Assembly (NCBI GenBank): GCA_002368605.1
Contig: DFEB01000032.1
Location: forward strand, 1 to 64,000
Length of the DNA stretch: 64,000 nucleotides
DNA from: Treponema sp. UBA3813
Lineage (GTDB): Bacteria > Spirochaetota > Spirochaetia > Treponematales > Treponemataceae
Direction of reading: 5' to 3'
Shown here in pieces: positions 8,527 through 17,124 of this stretch. The notes beneath the pieces were generated by a model. That model had not been told where the DNA came from. It saw only the letters and a list, made by a program, of their open reading frames with translations, and made no database searches. Each line of letters begins with the position of its first letter. The stretch's first letter is position 1. The position numbers were made by a program, and so were the translations under genes.

Positions 8527-10203
8527 TTACCTGATGTCTATATAAAATCGCTTTAAGTAAATTGAGCGGTTCTTTGCATTTTGCCAGAGTTTACTTGTGG
8601 GGAATTGTTTTGTAAGTGTATCGTATGAGTCTACGCTTGAGCGCACATTTCTAACAGTGCTGTCGCTTTCCCAAATCTGCCCCAACAGATAAAGAGCTTC
8701 GTCCAAACGGGTTGAAGCATTGTTGTAGTAAAGCTCGGCTTCGCTTAATGCCAGTTCATATTGTTTATCTGCGAAATCTTTGAGTGCTTTTTCAAGAAGA
8801 GATTCGTCCACATTCTGAACTTGTTCTTCGTTTATAACGATCGGCTCCCCTTGAATCTCTTCGCTGTCATTTGTATGAAGGCTAGCTGAAGAAGTCGGCG
8901 TGTAATCTGTGCTTTCATTTTCTTTTTGTAAATTACCAGTTTGGTCTGGTTTTTTTTCATCTGTTGTCTGAATAACGGTTTTTATATCGCTTTCTGCTTT
9001 AGCAGGCTGGTTTGTTTCTGTTTTCGTAGTGCTTGTGTTGTTTTCTGCATCCACTGTTTTTTTATCGTTTGATTCTTGTTTTTCAGTCTGCTTTTCATTA
9101 TTTGTTGCTTTGCTCTCTTCTTGTGAGCTTGTTGCATCTGTGCGACTTTGGGCTTGTTCTTGTAAAAGAATACCAGTTGCCCGATCAATTCTGCGCTGAG
9201 GTTTTGCAGGAACTATGGCCGCGTATGAAGGAGCCTTGACTCTTCCCATCGCCTTTTTGTTTTCTACCGTGACTTCAAGATAGTCATCGATGTATTCGCC
9301 TGTAAGAGCATCGTTTTTGTAAAAATGCAACATAGTTGTGCCAGATTTTTTTGCCCTTAATGAGAATGTGGTATTTGCTGTGCCGATTTTTCGCCCTGAA
9401 TAATTGAATAGAGGGGATTTTTCTGTTTCGCCGATGTAAACCCAGCCAGTTCCAGGATAAGTGACATCAAGATATTGGTTTATTTTGACTTTTGTTGAGC
9501 GGGACGGAACTATAGGTTCTGTTTCAGGCTCAGCCTCTTTCTCTGTTTCCTGCCTTGTTTCTTTTGGCTTTTCTTCTGTTTTCTGAGCTGCTTCTACAGG
9601 CTTTTCTTCTGGAAGTGCAGATTTTTGCTCTGCTTGAGACTCTGGATTTTTTTCAACCGTATTAACGGTGTGAGCGATTGTTTTCCGAGGAGCCGCCTGT
9701 GTCTGGGTGTCAGGACCTCTTTGAATCTTTGGTAGAGGTGTGTTTGATATTTCTTTTTCTGACTCTGAAAGTTTTTCTTCAGTTGTTTTTTCTTCTATGG
9801 GTTTCTCTTCAGTTGCCTTTTCTTCTATAGGTTTCTCTTCAGCTGGATTATCAAAAACAACTAGAACAGGTTCTTCAAAAATCTGATACTCTGAAATCTT
9901 TTCTTTTTCGTCTGTTGTCGGAGCAGAGTCTCTTTCCCGATTTAAAATAGAGTCTTCTTCACTGACTTTTTCGCTTTCAGAAACTTCTTCTTTATTTTTT
10001 GACTCGTCTTGTCCTTGCTCTCTTTCTTCCGCTGTTACGGAATTTAACTCCTCTGCAATGGAATTTGCAACTGTCTCTTCTGTCTGCTGGAGAGCTTGCT
10101 CTGCATTTTCTGGACTTTGAGCAATGCTATCCTTTGCCGTTGAACCACATGAGGATAATATAAAAAAAACTGGAATAAAAAGCGTAAGGAATGCTTTTTT
10201 CAT
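8527..10203 (-). CDS. large Glu/Lys-rich lipoprotein with C-terminal TPR-like domain
   Basis: This 558-residue lipoprotein (FFILSSCGS lipobox, Cys near residue 19) has three parts. Residues 20-240 are low-complexity and rich in Glu, Lys, Thr and Pro, with short tandem repeats of EEKPIEEKAT type. Residues 245-330 form a compact domain (YLDVTYPGTGWVYIGE, then SLRAKKSGTTMLHFYKND). After a second low-complexity linker, the last 90 residues are helical and resemble TPR or YbgF-like domains (ALKDFADKQYELALSEAELYY). The ATG overlaps the upstream stop as TGATG, so translation is coupled, and I prefer it to the GTG one codon earlier. A role in periplasmic or peptidoglycan-spanning scaffolding is possible but inferred. 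Confidence 0.7.
   Translation of the reverse strand: MKKAFLTLFIPVFFILSSCGSTAKDSIAQSPENAEQALQQTEETVANSIAEELNSVTAEEREQGQDESKNKEEVSESEKVSEEDSILNRERDSAPTTDEKEKISEYQIFEEPVLVVFDNPAEEKPIEEKATEEKPIEEKTTEEKLSESEKEISNTPLPKIQRGPDTQTQAAPRKTIAHTVNTVEKNPESQAEQKSALPEEKPVEAAQKTEEKPKETRQETEKEAEPETEPIVPSRSTKVKINQYLDVTYPGTGWVYIGETEKSPLFNYSGRKIGTANTTFSLRAKKSGTTMLHFYKNDALTGEYIDDYLEVTVENKKAMGRVKAPSYAAIVPAKPQRRIDRATGILLQEQAQSRTDATSSQEESKATNNEKQTEKQESNDKKTVDAENNTSTTKTETNQPAKAESDIKTVIQTTDEKKPDQTGNLQKENESTDYTPTSSASLHTNDSEEIQGEPIVINEEQVQNVDESLLEKALKDFADKQYELALSEAELYYNNASTRLDEALYLLGQIWESDSTVRNVRSSVDSYDTLTKQFPTSKLWQNAKNRSIYLKRFYIDIR
9781..9840. repeat. tandem 30-base repeat inside the lipoprotein gene
   Basis: Two adjacent 30-base units (9781-9810 and 9811-9840) differ at three positions and encode a ten-residue EEKPIEEKAT-type repeat. 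A partial unit follows on the coding-strand downstream side. Such in-frame repeats can vary in number between strains. Confidence 0.7.
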
Positions 10204-10565
10204 CACGGAGCCGCTCCTGTTATATCATTAATGATAGAATCATTTGCTTTTTCGAGTTCTTTCATCGTTTCGTCTTCAGGATATGTGAACCATTTGTTTG
10301 CTTCATCCTGTGGCCATTTGTTTTCTGTGATACGATTAGGATAGTAATCCTTTTCGATATCTGGACTGTCTGGAATAAGAATTGGAGCATCCTGAGTGAA
10401 TGGTTCTTGACTTGGCAGGACGGTCTTTTCTTGGGGGCTTGTCTGAATCATCAGGATAATAATGCCAGCGATAAAAAGAAATACGACAATACAGATAATC
10501 GTGAGAAGAAGCGGTTTTTCGTGAGCAAAATCTGAAATTTCATATTTTATATCATCGAAAATCAT
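10203..10565 (-). CDS. small single-pass membrane protein, unknown
   Basis: This 120-residue protein has no recognised family. A short cytoplasmic start (MIFDDIKYEISDFAHEKP) leads into one strong membrane helix at about residues 19-41 (LLLTIICIVVFLFIAGIIILMI). An acidic, proline-rich tail of about 80 residues follows, probably periplasmic. It starts five bases after the smc stop and its own stop overlaps the start of the large lipoprotein, so smc, this gene and the lipoprotein look translationally linked. A role joining the cell envelope and the chromosome machinery would be speculative. Confidence 0.65.
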   Translation of the reverse strand: MIFDDIKYEISDFAHEKPLLLTIICIVVFLFIAGIIILMIQTSPQEKTVLPSQEPFTQDAPILIPDSPDIEKDYYPNRITENKWPQDEANKWFTYPEDETMKELEKANDSIINDITGAAP

Positions 10566-10569
10566 TCAC

Positions 10570-13500
10570 TTATTCCTTTCTTTCTGAATCTGAAGAATCA
10601 GCTTCTTCCGCTGCCTCTTTCGCCGCTTTTGCCTCAGCCTTGGCCTTTTTTGCGGCTTCTTTCTGTTCTTCGTTATATTTTTCGATTACAGGATCAGTAA
10701 TAGTGCCGTCAGGATTGTGAATTCGCGGCTCTGGTCGCGGAGGGAGAACGATTCCCTCTTCTTCGGGAACATCCTCCTCAATGAATTTATCCGTGTTATC
10801 GAAAGAATCATCGCTGGTAATTGGCTTGTCAAGGCTCATTGTAACGACTTTACTTACGCCTGACTCCTGCATGGTAACGCCGAGAAGGGTGCTTGCGCAG
10901 GCAACAGTCTTTTTGTTGTGAGTGATGACGATATACTGAGAAACTTTGGCAAATGAGCGCAGGGCATTTACCAGACTGTTTACATTGGGGTCGTCCAAAG
11001 CCGCGTCAATCTCGTCGAGAAGACAGAAGGGGGAAGGCCGTACCTGATATGTGGCGAAAAGAAGGGCAACAGCCGTCATGGTTTTTTCACCACCAGAGAG
11101 AAGGGCGATATTCTGCAATTTCTTTCCAGGCGGCTCGGCGTAAATGTCGATACCAGAGGCCAGTACATTCTGAGGGTCTGTCAGGCGCAACTCGCCCCGG
11201 CCACCGTTAAAGAGACGGCGGAACATGTTGTGGAAATTCTTTTTGATTTTATTGTAGGTCGAAATGAACATTTCTGTGGATTTCGACTTGATTTCTTCTG
11301 AGACTCGCAGGAGATTTTCGAGAGATTTATTGGTGTCGTCGAAAGAGGCCTGCAATTTTTCGTATCTTTCCTTTTGCTCGCCAAATTCTTCCGGCGCCAT
11401 AAGGTTGACTGAGCCCAAATCTGCCAGTGCTTTTCTGGAATCAGAGAGCTTTTCCCGCAAAACAGCAGAAGGCGTGTTGATTTTGTACATGCGCTCTTCA
11501 AATTCCATGAGGTCACGGGAATGGGTTTCGATAAAGTTCTGCTTGATGTTCCTGATATCGTTCTCGCTGGTGACGAGTTTTAAGGTCAAATCTTCATACT
11601 GAGACTGATATTTCTGCTGTTCCTCGCGTTTTTTGTCGAGGGCGTTCTTTTTGCCGCTTACGCTGGTGTTGCATCGTTTGATTTCTTCGTCCAGGTTGCC
11701 CATGGTTTCGGCACATTCCCGGCCACGCTTTTCGATTTCACCCAATGCCTCTGTGATGTCAGAAAGACGCTCCTCCATGTCCTCCTGATTTTTCTGCTCC
11801 AGGTACAAGTCCTGCTCGTTCTGTCGGAGGGCATTCTGCTCGCTTACGAGATTTCGTTTGAGCAGGTCAGCCGTCTGCTTGGCGTTGAAAATCTGCTGCT
11901 GCATCTGGGCTTCTGAAATGCGGAGCTGGCTTAAAGTGTCCTTGTATTCGCCGATTTTTCCGATTAAGAGAATATTTTCGGCCTTGAAACCGTCGATTCG
12001 CTCCCGGATTGTAGCGACTTTTTGCACATTTTCCTGAATATTCTGGTCAATCGTGCGTTTTTTTGTGATGATTCCTTCAGGAGAGAGGAATTCATCGATA
12101 AAGGCCGGCATGGTCTGAGAGTAGACTTGAAGGGCACCTTCAATCTGGACGACAAGATTTGCCACTTCATCCAAGGCCTTGATTGCGTCCTTTGCGAAAT
12201 TCTCGTTTTCTTCGTTTGAGTGACCTTTGAGGGAAGCAAAGTCGGTGAAAATATTGCGGCGGCCTTCCGCATAGACTTTGAGTTTACCCACGAGAGAGTC
12301 CAAGTCTTCCTTTGCCTTTTTGCTTGCCGCGCTTGAAAAGCCTGAATCCTTGAGTTTTGCGTCAAGTTCCGTAACAATGTCTTCGGTGATGGCCTCAAGT
12401 TCTTTTTGGAATGATTCCCGCTCGCTGAGAAGATTTTTGATTTCTTCCTCGCTTTCGCTGACTTTTTCCTCGTTTTCGTTAATCTGATTTTGTGAATTTT
12501 CAATATTTTTGACGAAAGATTCGATGTTCTCTTTGACTTCTTCGATTTGCTTGGTTTTTGAGTGCAAATCAGCGTCCTGATCGGAAATTTCTTCGTTGAG
12601 TTCGTCGATTCGCTCCTGAATTGAGCGGGCTTTGAGTTGGAGAGTGCCGATTTTTTCGCGGATTGTGCGCTCCTGCTCGTTCAAAAGTTTCTGCTGGTCG
12701 AGTTTGTTGGTCTTTTCGGTCTGAATACGGACGAGTTCCATCTGCAATTCGCCCATCTTGGCCTGCAATTCCTTGATTTTGTCGCTGTTTTCTGTGAGGG
12801 TGTTTAGAATTTCGTCGATTTCGGCCTGAACCGCATTTCGTTTTTCGGCGATTTCTTCTTTTGCCTGAGTCTGGCGGGCCTGATTTTGAACAAAATCCTT
12901 TAATTTGAGGAGCTGAATGTCAAGCTCGAAGTTGAAGATGTCCTCTTTGAGTGCCCTGTATTTGATTGTCTTTTCGCTCTGAACTTTGAGGGTCTCGTAG
13001 CTTCTCTTGTTTTCTGCAAGGGCGACTTCGATTTGGGCAAGATTCTGCCTTGTGCGCTCAAGCTCACGCTCTGCCTCGGCGACTTCTGCCTTGCTTCTTG
13101 AAATTCCAGCTGCTTCCTCAAAAAGATAACGGCGGTCTTCTGGTTTGCTTGAAAGAATCTGGTCGATTTTGCCCTGTTCCATGACAGAGTAAGCTGCCTT
13201 ACCAACACCTGTGTCCATAAAGAGACGGCGAACGGCTGTGGCTCCGACCTGCTTGTTGTTGATGTAATATTCGTTTTCGCCAGACCGATAGAGACGGCGT
13301 TTAAGCGTGACTTCTGAAGGTGCGACCTGAGCGTCATCGAATTTAAGAAGTCCGTTTTCGTTTGCAAGGGTGAGGGTGACTTCCGCGATATTGAGCGGCG
13401 GGCGGGTTTCAGTTCCGTTGAAAATGACGGATTCCATGGTGTCTGCCCGGAGATTTTTTGCCTTGTTCTCTGCAAGAACCCATTTTACAGCATCAACGAC

Positions 13501-13617
13501 ATTACTCTTTCCACAACCATTTGGGCCTAAAAGGGCAGTGATGCCGTCGGCAAATTCTACATGAGTTTTGTCGGCAAAAGATTTAAATCCAAATATATCC
13601 AGACTTTTTAGAAACAC
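10570..13617 (-). CDS. smc: chromosome partition protein SMC
   Basis: This 1,015-residue SMC ATPase organises and segregates the chromosome, normally with ScpA and ScpB. The N-terminal head has Walker A (GPNGCGKSNVVDAVKWVL, residues about 32-49). Two long coiled coils flank a hinge region near residues 440-540. The C-terminal head has the ABC signature LLSGGEKTMTAVALLFA and Walker B PFCLLDEIDAALDDPN. It begins at GTG with a GAGG Shine-Dalgarno seven bases upstream. The C-terminus has an unusual 90-residue tail rich in Pro, Glu, Ala and Lys after the head. The length is slightly under the usual 1,150-1,200. No scp genes are in the window. Confidence 0.96.
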   Translation of the reverse strand: MFLKSLDIFGFKSFADKTHVEFADGITALLGPNGCGKSNVVDAVKWVLAENKAKNLRADTMESVIFNGTETRPPLNIAEVTLTLANENGLLKFDDAQVAPSEVTLKRRLYRSGENEYYINNKQVGATAVRRLFMDTGVGKAAYSVMEQGKIDQILSSKPEDRRYLFEEAAGISRSKAEVAEAERELERTRQNLAQIEVALAENKRSYETLKVQSEKTIKYRALKEDIFNFELDIQLLKLKDFVQNQARQTQAKEEIAEKRNAVQAEIDEILNTLTENSDKIKELQAKMGELQMELVRIQTEKTNKLDQQKLLNEQERTIREKIGTLQLKARSIQERIDELNEEISDQDADLHSKTKQIEEVKENIESFVKNIENSQNQINENEEKVSESEEEIKNLLSERESFQKELEAITEDIVTELDAKLKDSGFSSAASKKAKEDLDSLVGKLKVYAEGRRNIFTDFASLKGHSNEENENFAKDAIKALDEVANLVVQIEGALQVYSQTMPAFIDEFLSPEGIITKKRTIDQNIQENVQKVATIRERIDGFKAENILLIGKIGEYKDTLSQLRISEAQMQQQIFNAKQTADLLKRNLVSEQNALRQNEQDLYLEQKNQEDMEERLSDITEALGEIEKRGRECAETMGNLDEEIKRCNTSVSGKKNALDKKREEQQKYQSQYEDLTLKLVTSENDIRNIKQNFIETHSRDLMEFEERMYKINTPSAVLREKLSDSRKALADLGSVNLMAPEEFGEQKERYEKLQASFDDTNKSLENLLRVSEEIKSKSTEMFISTYNKIKKNFHNMFRRLFNGGRGELRLTDPQNVLASGIDIYAEPPGKKLQNIALLSGGEKTMTAVALLFATYQVRPSPFCLLDEIDAALDDPNVNSLVNALRSFAKVSQYIVITHNKKTVACASTLLGVTMQESGVSKVVTMSLDKPITSDDSFDNTDKFIEEDVPEEEGIVLPPRPEPRIHNPDGTITDPVIEKYNEEQKEAAKKAKAEAKAAKEAAEEADSSDSERKE

Positions 13618-13682
13618 AAGGAAACCTCATTTTTTGAAATAGCAACTGTTATTATAGCACGGAAGGGCTGTCTAATTCAATG

Positions 13683-14864
13683 TTAATCCGCCTCTGATTT
13701 TTCCATCACTTCGTTTGGATCGACCAGTTTTCCCTTATAAAGAATTCTCGGATATACGATGATTTTAAGCTTTTTCTCGATTGCAGCGTATTTTCGCATT
13801 TCAAAGGCATCACCGATTACGATATTTACGCCTGTCTTTCCCATGCGGGCTGTTCTTCCTGCCCGGTGGATGAAAAAGTCATCATCTGAGGGCATGTCCA
13901 TTTGGATTACATGACTGATATTTGGAATATCCATGCCACGAGCAACCAAATCGCTGGTAACGAGAATCTTAATCTTTCCGCTTCGGAAGCGGTCGATCGT
14001 TGCCTTACGCTCTGTTTTTTCAGTTTTTGCGGTTAGAGCGGAACATTCGATATTGTGATACTTCAATTTTGCCGTTATGTTAGCCACTTGATCTACTTTT
14101 GATGTGAAAATGAGTGCCTTTTCTGGCTTTTCTGCAGTGAGTAATTTTCGTAAAGTCTCGATTTTGTCCCTGGTCTCTGCAAAGAGGGCATAATGGGTGA
14201 TTCTTTTTCGGAGAACATCTTCTGGCGGTAAGAAAAGAGTCTTTAAGTCGCTTTCGGTCTTGCCGTTAAGTTTTACCCTGGTATCCTGTAAGATTTTTTG
14301 CGTTGATTTTGTGATTGTTGCGCTGGCTGCAATGAGCTGGATATCCTTTTTCATTGCGGTAATAAGGGCAAGAGTGTCTTCTATCATTTCTTTTGCTGTA
14401 AGCCGATCAACCTCATCAAGTACAAGGGCAAGGGCACCATCGAGCTTGAGTTTTTTAAGATGGAAAAGTTCTAGAAGACGAGCAGGACCGCCAATGACAA
14501 TTAGAGGTTTTTCTTTTAAAAGCTCAACCTGTCGTTTTATTGGAGCTCCGCCGACGAGCAGGGCTGCCTTGCTGTCTGTTACCATCTGAACCTGAGTTTT
14601 TATTTGAGAGGCCAATTCAATTGTCGGGGCTACAATTACGATTCTCACTTCTTTTTTGGGATTTTCCAGTTTTTCGATATTTTGAAGCAAGGGGAGCAGG
14701 TAGGCGAGTGTTTTGCCTGTTCCTGTCTCGCTCTGAAAAAGCAGTGAACTTCCTGTCATTATTTCTGGAATTGCCTGAGCCTGCACGGCTGTTGCTTCTG
14801 TAATCTGATGCTCGTTAAGTTTATTTGTGTATTTGCTTTCGATATTGAGAGATGTAAAATCCAT
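13683..14864 (-). CDS. DEAD-box-type RNA helicase
   Basis: This 393-residue ATP-dependent RNA helicase contains essentially only the two RecA-like domains. Visible motifs are Q-motif-like ITEATAVQAQAIP (residues about 21-33), motif I SETGTGKT, PTIEL (motif Ia), GGPARLLEL (Ib), motif II written DEVD rather than DEAD, SAT (III), the IFTSK strand, TSDLVARGMDIPNISHVIQ, and HRAGRTARMGKTG (VI). There is no long basic C-terminal extension. It is divergently transcribed from the glycosyltransferase across a 56-base gap, and a TATAGT lies only six bases before its ATG. Likely roles are ribosome assembly or mRNA turnover. Confidence 0.9.
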   Translation of the reverse strand: MDFTSLNIESKYTNKLNEHQITEATAVQAQAIPEIMTGSSLLFQSETGTGKTLAYLLPLLQNIEKLENPKKEVRIVIVAPTIELASQIKTQVQMVTDSKAALLVGGAPIKRQVELLKEKPLIVIGGPARLLELFHLKKLKLDGALALVLDEVDRLTAKEMIEDTLALITAMKKDIQLIAASATITKSTQKILQDTRVKLNGKTESDLKTLFLPPEDVLRKRITHYALFAETRDKIETLRKLLTAEKPEKALIFTSKVDQVANITAKLKYHNIECSALTAKTEKTERKATIDRFRSGKIKILVTSDLVARGMDIPNISHVIQMDMPSDDDFFIHRAGRTARMGKTGVNIVIGDAFEMRKYAAIEKKLKIIVYPRILYKGKLVDPNEVMEKSEAD

Positions 14865-14920
14865 TTTACTACTATAGCAGAGAAGGGAATGTTTTGCTAT
14901 AATAAAAGCGAGTTGAAATC

Positions 14921-16033
14921 ATGAAAATCGGCATTGACACTTTTGGTTGTGAGCATGGTCGCTCTGGAATCGGCTCTTATTTAAGTTCTCTTTCCCAGCA
15001 TTTTCAAAATACAGAAACAACACAATTTGAATTGTTTGGTGCGGAAATTGACCGTTACACTTACGGCCGTGACAGCAATATTTCATTCGAGAGCATAATC
15101 CTTCCCGACACGATTCGGGCTGAAAAGGCATGGCACATGTTTTTGTGCAATCAGTTTGCAAAAAAGCAGAAATATGATGCCCTTTTGTTTCCTGCATCTT
15201 CCTATGCTTTACCTCTTATGTTTTCAACTCCTTCCGTTGCTGTCGTCAACGACATTGTTTCAGAACTTTTTGCCACAAAAACTTTTGCAGAACGCATGAG
15301 AATCAAGCATAGTCTCAAGCGGGTAAATAAAATTATTGCGCCGAGTAACTTCATAAAAAAAGACTTAAAGAGACTTGGTGTAAATCAAGAAAAAATTACA
15401 GTCGTACACAACGGAATCAACCATTCGCTCTTCTATCAGCGTGAATTTATCACTTCTGAATCCGAAATGATTAAACCTTTTGCTATTCGTCGCCCATATT
15501 TTCTTTATGCATCAAAAATGTCATCATCATCAAAGCGGCATGTTGAACTTATAAAAGCATTTGAGATTTTCAAAAAAAAGACTGGCTTGCCTCACCGCCT
15601 TGTTCTTGCAGGAAGTGAGGGGGAGTGTGCGGACTTGGTTAAAAAGACTGCTTTAATTTCACCTTATGCTTCGGATATTTTTATTACAGGATATTTCCCC
15701 CATGAGAGTTTTCCAGCCCTCTATGCTGGATGCGAGGGATGCCTTTTTCCATCGGAGATTGAGGGAGTAGGTCTTCCGATTCTTGAGGCTATGGCAACTG
15801 GAATTCCTGTAGCTTGTTCCAAGGCTGGTGCTTTGCAGGAAATTGCTGGAGAAAAAGCTATTCTCTTTGACAGCACAAATATTGATGAAATGGCTGCCGC
15901 AATCGAAAAAATCGCCACGGACAACACTTCACGAAAAAAGATGATAAAAGAGGGGATTGATTGGGCCAAAAAATTCAACTGGGAAAACACTGCTCAAGAA
16001 ACCCTTGAAGTTCTGAAAAGCGTAGTAAAATAA
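14921..16033 (+). CDS. GT4-family (group 1) glycosyltransferase
   Basis: This 370-residue GT-B glycosyltransferase of family 4 transfers a sugar from a nucleotide donor to a surface or flagellar glycan acceptor. The N-terminal Rossmann domain begins MKIGIDTFGC and includes the ISEL/ELFATKTF segment. The C-terminal donor domain carries YASKMSSSSKRHVELIKAF and the E-x7-E signature in PSEIEGVGLPILEAMATGIPVACS. The acceptor and sugar are not predictable. A TATAAT lies at about 14898-14903, roughly 18 bases before the ATG. It is convergent with the partner-switching operon and is followed by a strong hairpin. Confidence 0.9.
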   Translation: MKIGIDTFGCEHGRSGIGSYLSSLSQHFQNTETTQFELFGAEIDRYTYGRDSNISFESIILPDTIRAEKAWHMFLCNQFAKKQKYDALLFPASSYALPLMFSTPSVAVVNDIVSELFATKTFAERMRIKHSLKRVNKIIAPSNFIKKDLKRLGVNQEKITVVHNGINHSLFYQREFITSESEMIKPFAIRRPYFLYASKMSSSSKRHVELIKAFEIFKKKTGLPHRLVLAGSEGECADLVKKTALISPYASDIFITGYFPHESFPALYAGCEGCLFPSEIEGVGLPILEAMATGIPVACSKAGALQEIAGEKAILFDSTNIDEMAAAIEKIATDNTSRKKMIKEGIDWAKKFNWENTAQETLEVLKSVVK

Positions 16034-16057
16034 AAAAACGCGTTTTAAAAATAAATT

Positions 16058-16104
16058 GCCCTGCATCAAGCACTTTCGTTTTTGTGCTTGTTTGGATGCA
16101 GGGC
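16058..16104. terminator. strong long hairpin between convergent genes
   Basis: GCCCTGCATC plus AAGCAC pairs with GTGCTTG plus GATGCAGGGC around a T-rich loop. The 16-bp interrupted stem sits between the stops of the glycosyltransferase (plus) and the RsbW-like gene (minus). It probably terminates both, although it lacks a long T tail. Confidence 0.7.
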
Positions 16105-16114
16105 TAATGACAGA

Positions 16115-16173
16115 GAGAATTTTCGTAAGAAAATTCTCGTACGAATCAGAAAATTACAGGATGTAATTTTCTG
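16115..16173. other. two further hairpins in the same intergenic region
   Basis: A perfect 9-bp stem (GAGAATTTT, loop CGTAAG, AAAATTCTC; 16115-16138) and a perfect 12-bp stem (CAGAAAATTACA, 3-base loop, TGTAATTTTCTG; 16147-16173) follow the long hairpin. They lie just past the stop of the minus-strand kinase gene and may end its transcript or mark a degenerate palindromic repeat. Confidence 0.6.
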
Positions 16174-16179
16174 TTCGAA

Positions 16180-16728
16180 TTAGTCTTCGACCGCTACGCC
16201 AAGATGTTTTTTCTGGAACTTCTTGAGCATTGCAACGCCGTTTCTTTTTCCGTTGTAGACATAGCCGCCGTCCCAATATTCGAGAGCTGCAAAGAGGGCG
16301 TTACCGCCGTCCTGATCGTCTGACTTTTTGGTGCGGAATGAGACATAGTTTGCCAATTCCTCAAAGTTTGAGTCGTGGAGGGCCTGCAATCGCTTGCGGT
16401 TGAATTCATTCCATTTTTCAAGGTCTTTGAAACCTTCACCTTCGTCCTGTACGATAATGTGAGCATGAGAAGGGCTGAATGAATACCAAACCTTGACCTT
16501 TTTGTTGATATCGCAGTTGTTACCGTGTTTAACGGCATTTTTGATAACTTCGGAAATCTGCTGCTCAAGAAGGTTGATTTCTTTGATTTCAAGAGGCGCT
16601 GACTGAACAATGAGAAGCGTAAAATAGCGAATCTGACGGAAATCTGAAGGAAATTCCTTGTAGAGCATATTTGTTGTGTCGAACAATGGATCGTTGTCGT
16701 CTGAACGAAGTTCTTTAATCTGTTCCAT
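16180..16728 (-). CDS. RsbW-like anti-sigma-type ATP-binding protein
   Basis: This 182-residue protein is a GHKL/HATPase_c_2 domain of the RsbW/SpoIIAB type, a serine kinase that in partner-switching circuits phosphorylates a STAS antagonist. The N-box region is LLEQQISEVIKNAVKHGNN (conserved E and N), the G1 box is VQDEGEGFKD, and GGNALFAALEYWD stands where the G2 region should be. It is downstream of a STAS protein and a PP2C phosphatase on the same strand, which completes the module. The final target could be a sigma factor or another output protein; none is adjacent. Confidence 0.85.
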   Translation of the reverse strand: MEQIKELRSDDNDPLFDTTNMLYKEFPSDFRQIRYFTLLIVQSAPLEIKEINLLEQQISEVIKNAVKHGNNCDINKKVKVWYSFSPSHAHIIVQDEGEGFKDLEKWNEFNRKRLQALHDSNFEELANYVSFRTKKSDDQDGGNALFAALEYWDGGYVYNGKRNGVAMLKKFQKKHLGVAVED

Positions 16729-16767
16729 AATGTTTTCGTCTCCTATGATTTTTTTGAAACTCTGGAC

Positions 16768-17106
16768 TTACTCATTAACCATGAGAAGTGCTTCTTCAAC
16801 GCTGTTTGCGATGGGGAAGTAGCCCATGAGTTTTGTAAGTTCAATGACTTTCTTTACAGAGCCATGAATGTTTGAAATTGCGAGTTTGAGATTCATTTTT
16901 TTGATAGTAGAGCAGATATAGATGAGTGCACCGATTCCAGACGAGTCGATGTAGTCAACCTGCTCAAGGTTGATAATGAAGCTCTTTACATTCTTCTCAA
17001 GCATTTTCATGACGAGTTCCTTTAATTTATAGGAGTTGTAAAGATCCATTTCGCCGTTTACATCTATGATGTAAACTTCTCCATTTTTTCTAATTTTCAG
17101 TTCCAT
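16768..17106 (-). CDS. STAS-domain anti-sigma factor antagonist
   Basis: This 112-residue protein is a single STAS domain like SpoIIAA/RsbV. Its opening MELKIRKNGEVYIIDVNGEMD and the phosphorylation-site loop VDYIDSSGIGAL (Ser near residue 57) are canonical. In such systems the unphosphorylated form binds the RsbW-like kinase, and the PP2C phosphatase reactivates it. It lies between those two partners in the operon, 18 bases after the phosphatase gene, with the kinase 39 bases further on. Confidence 0.92.
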   Translation of the reverse strand: MELKIRKNGEVYIIDVNGEMDLYNSYKLKELVMKMLEKNVKSFIINLEQVDYIDSSGIGALIYICSTIKKMNLKLAISNIHGSVKKVIELTKLMGYFPIANSVEEALLMVNE

Positions 17107-17124
17107 AAATTTTAACTCCTTTAG

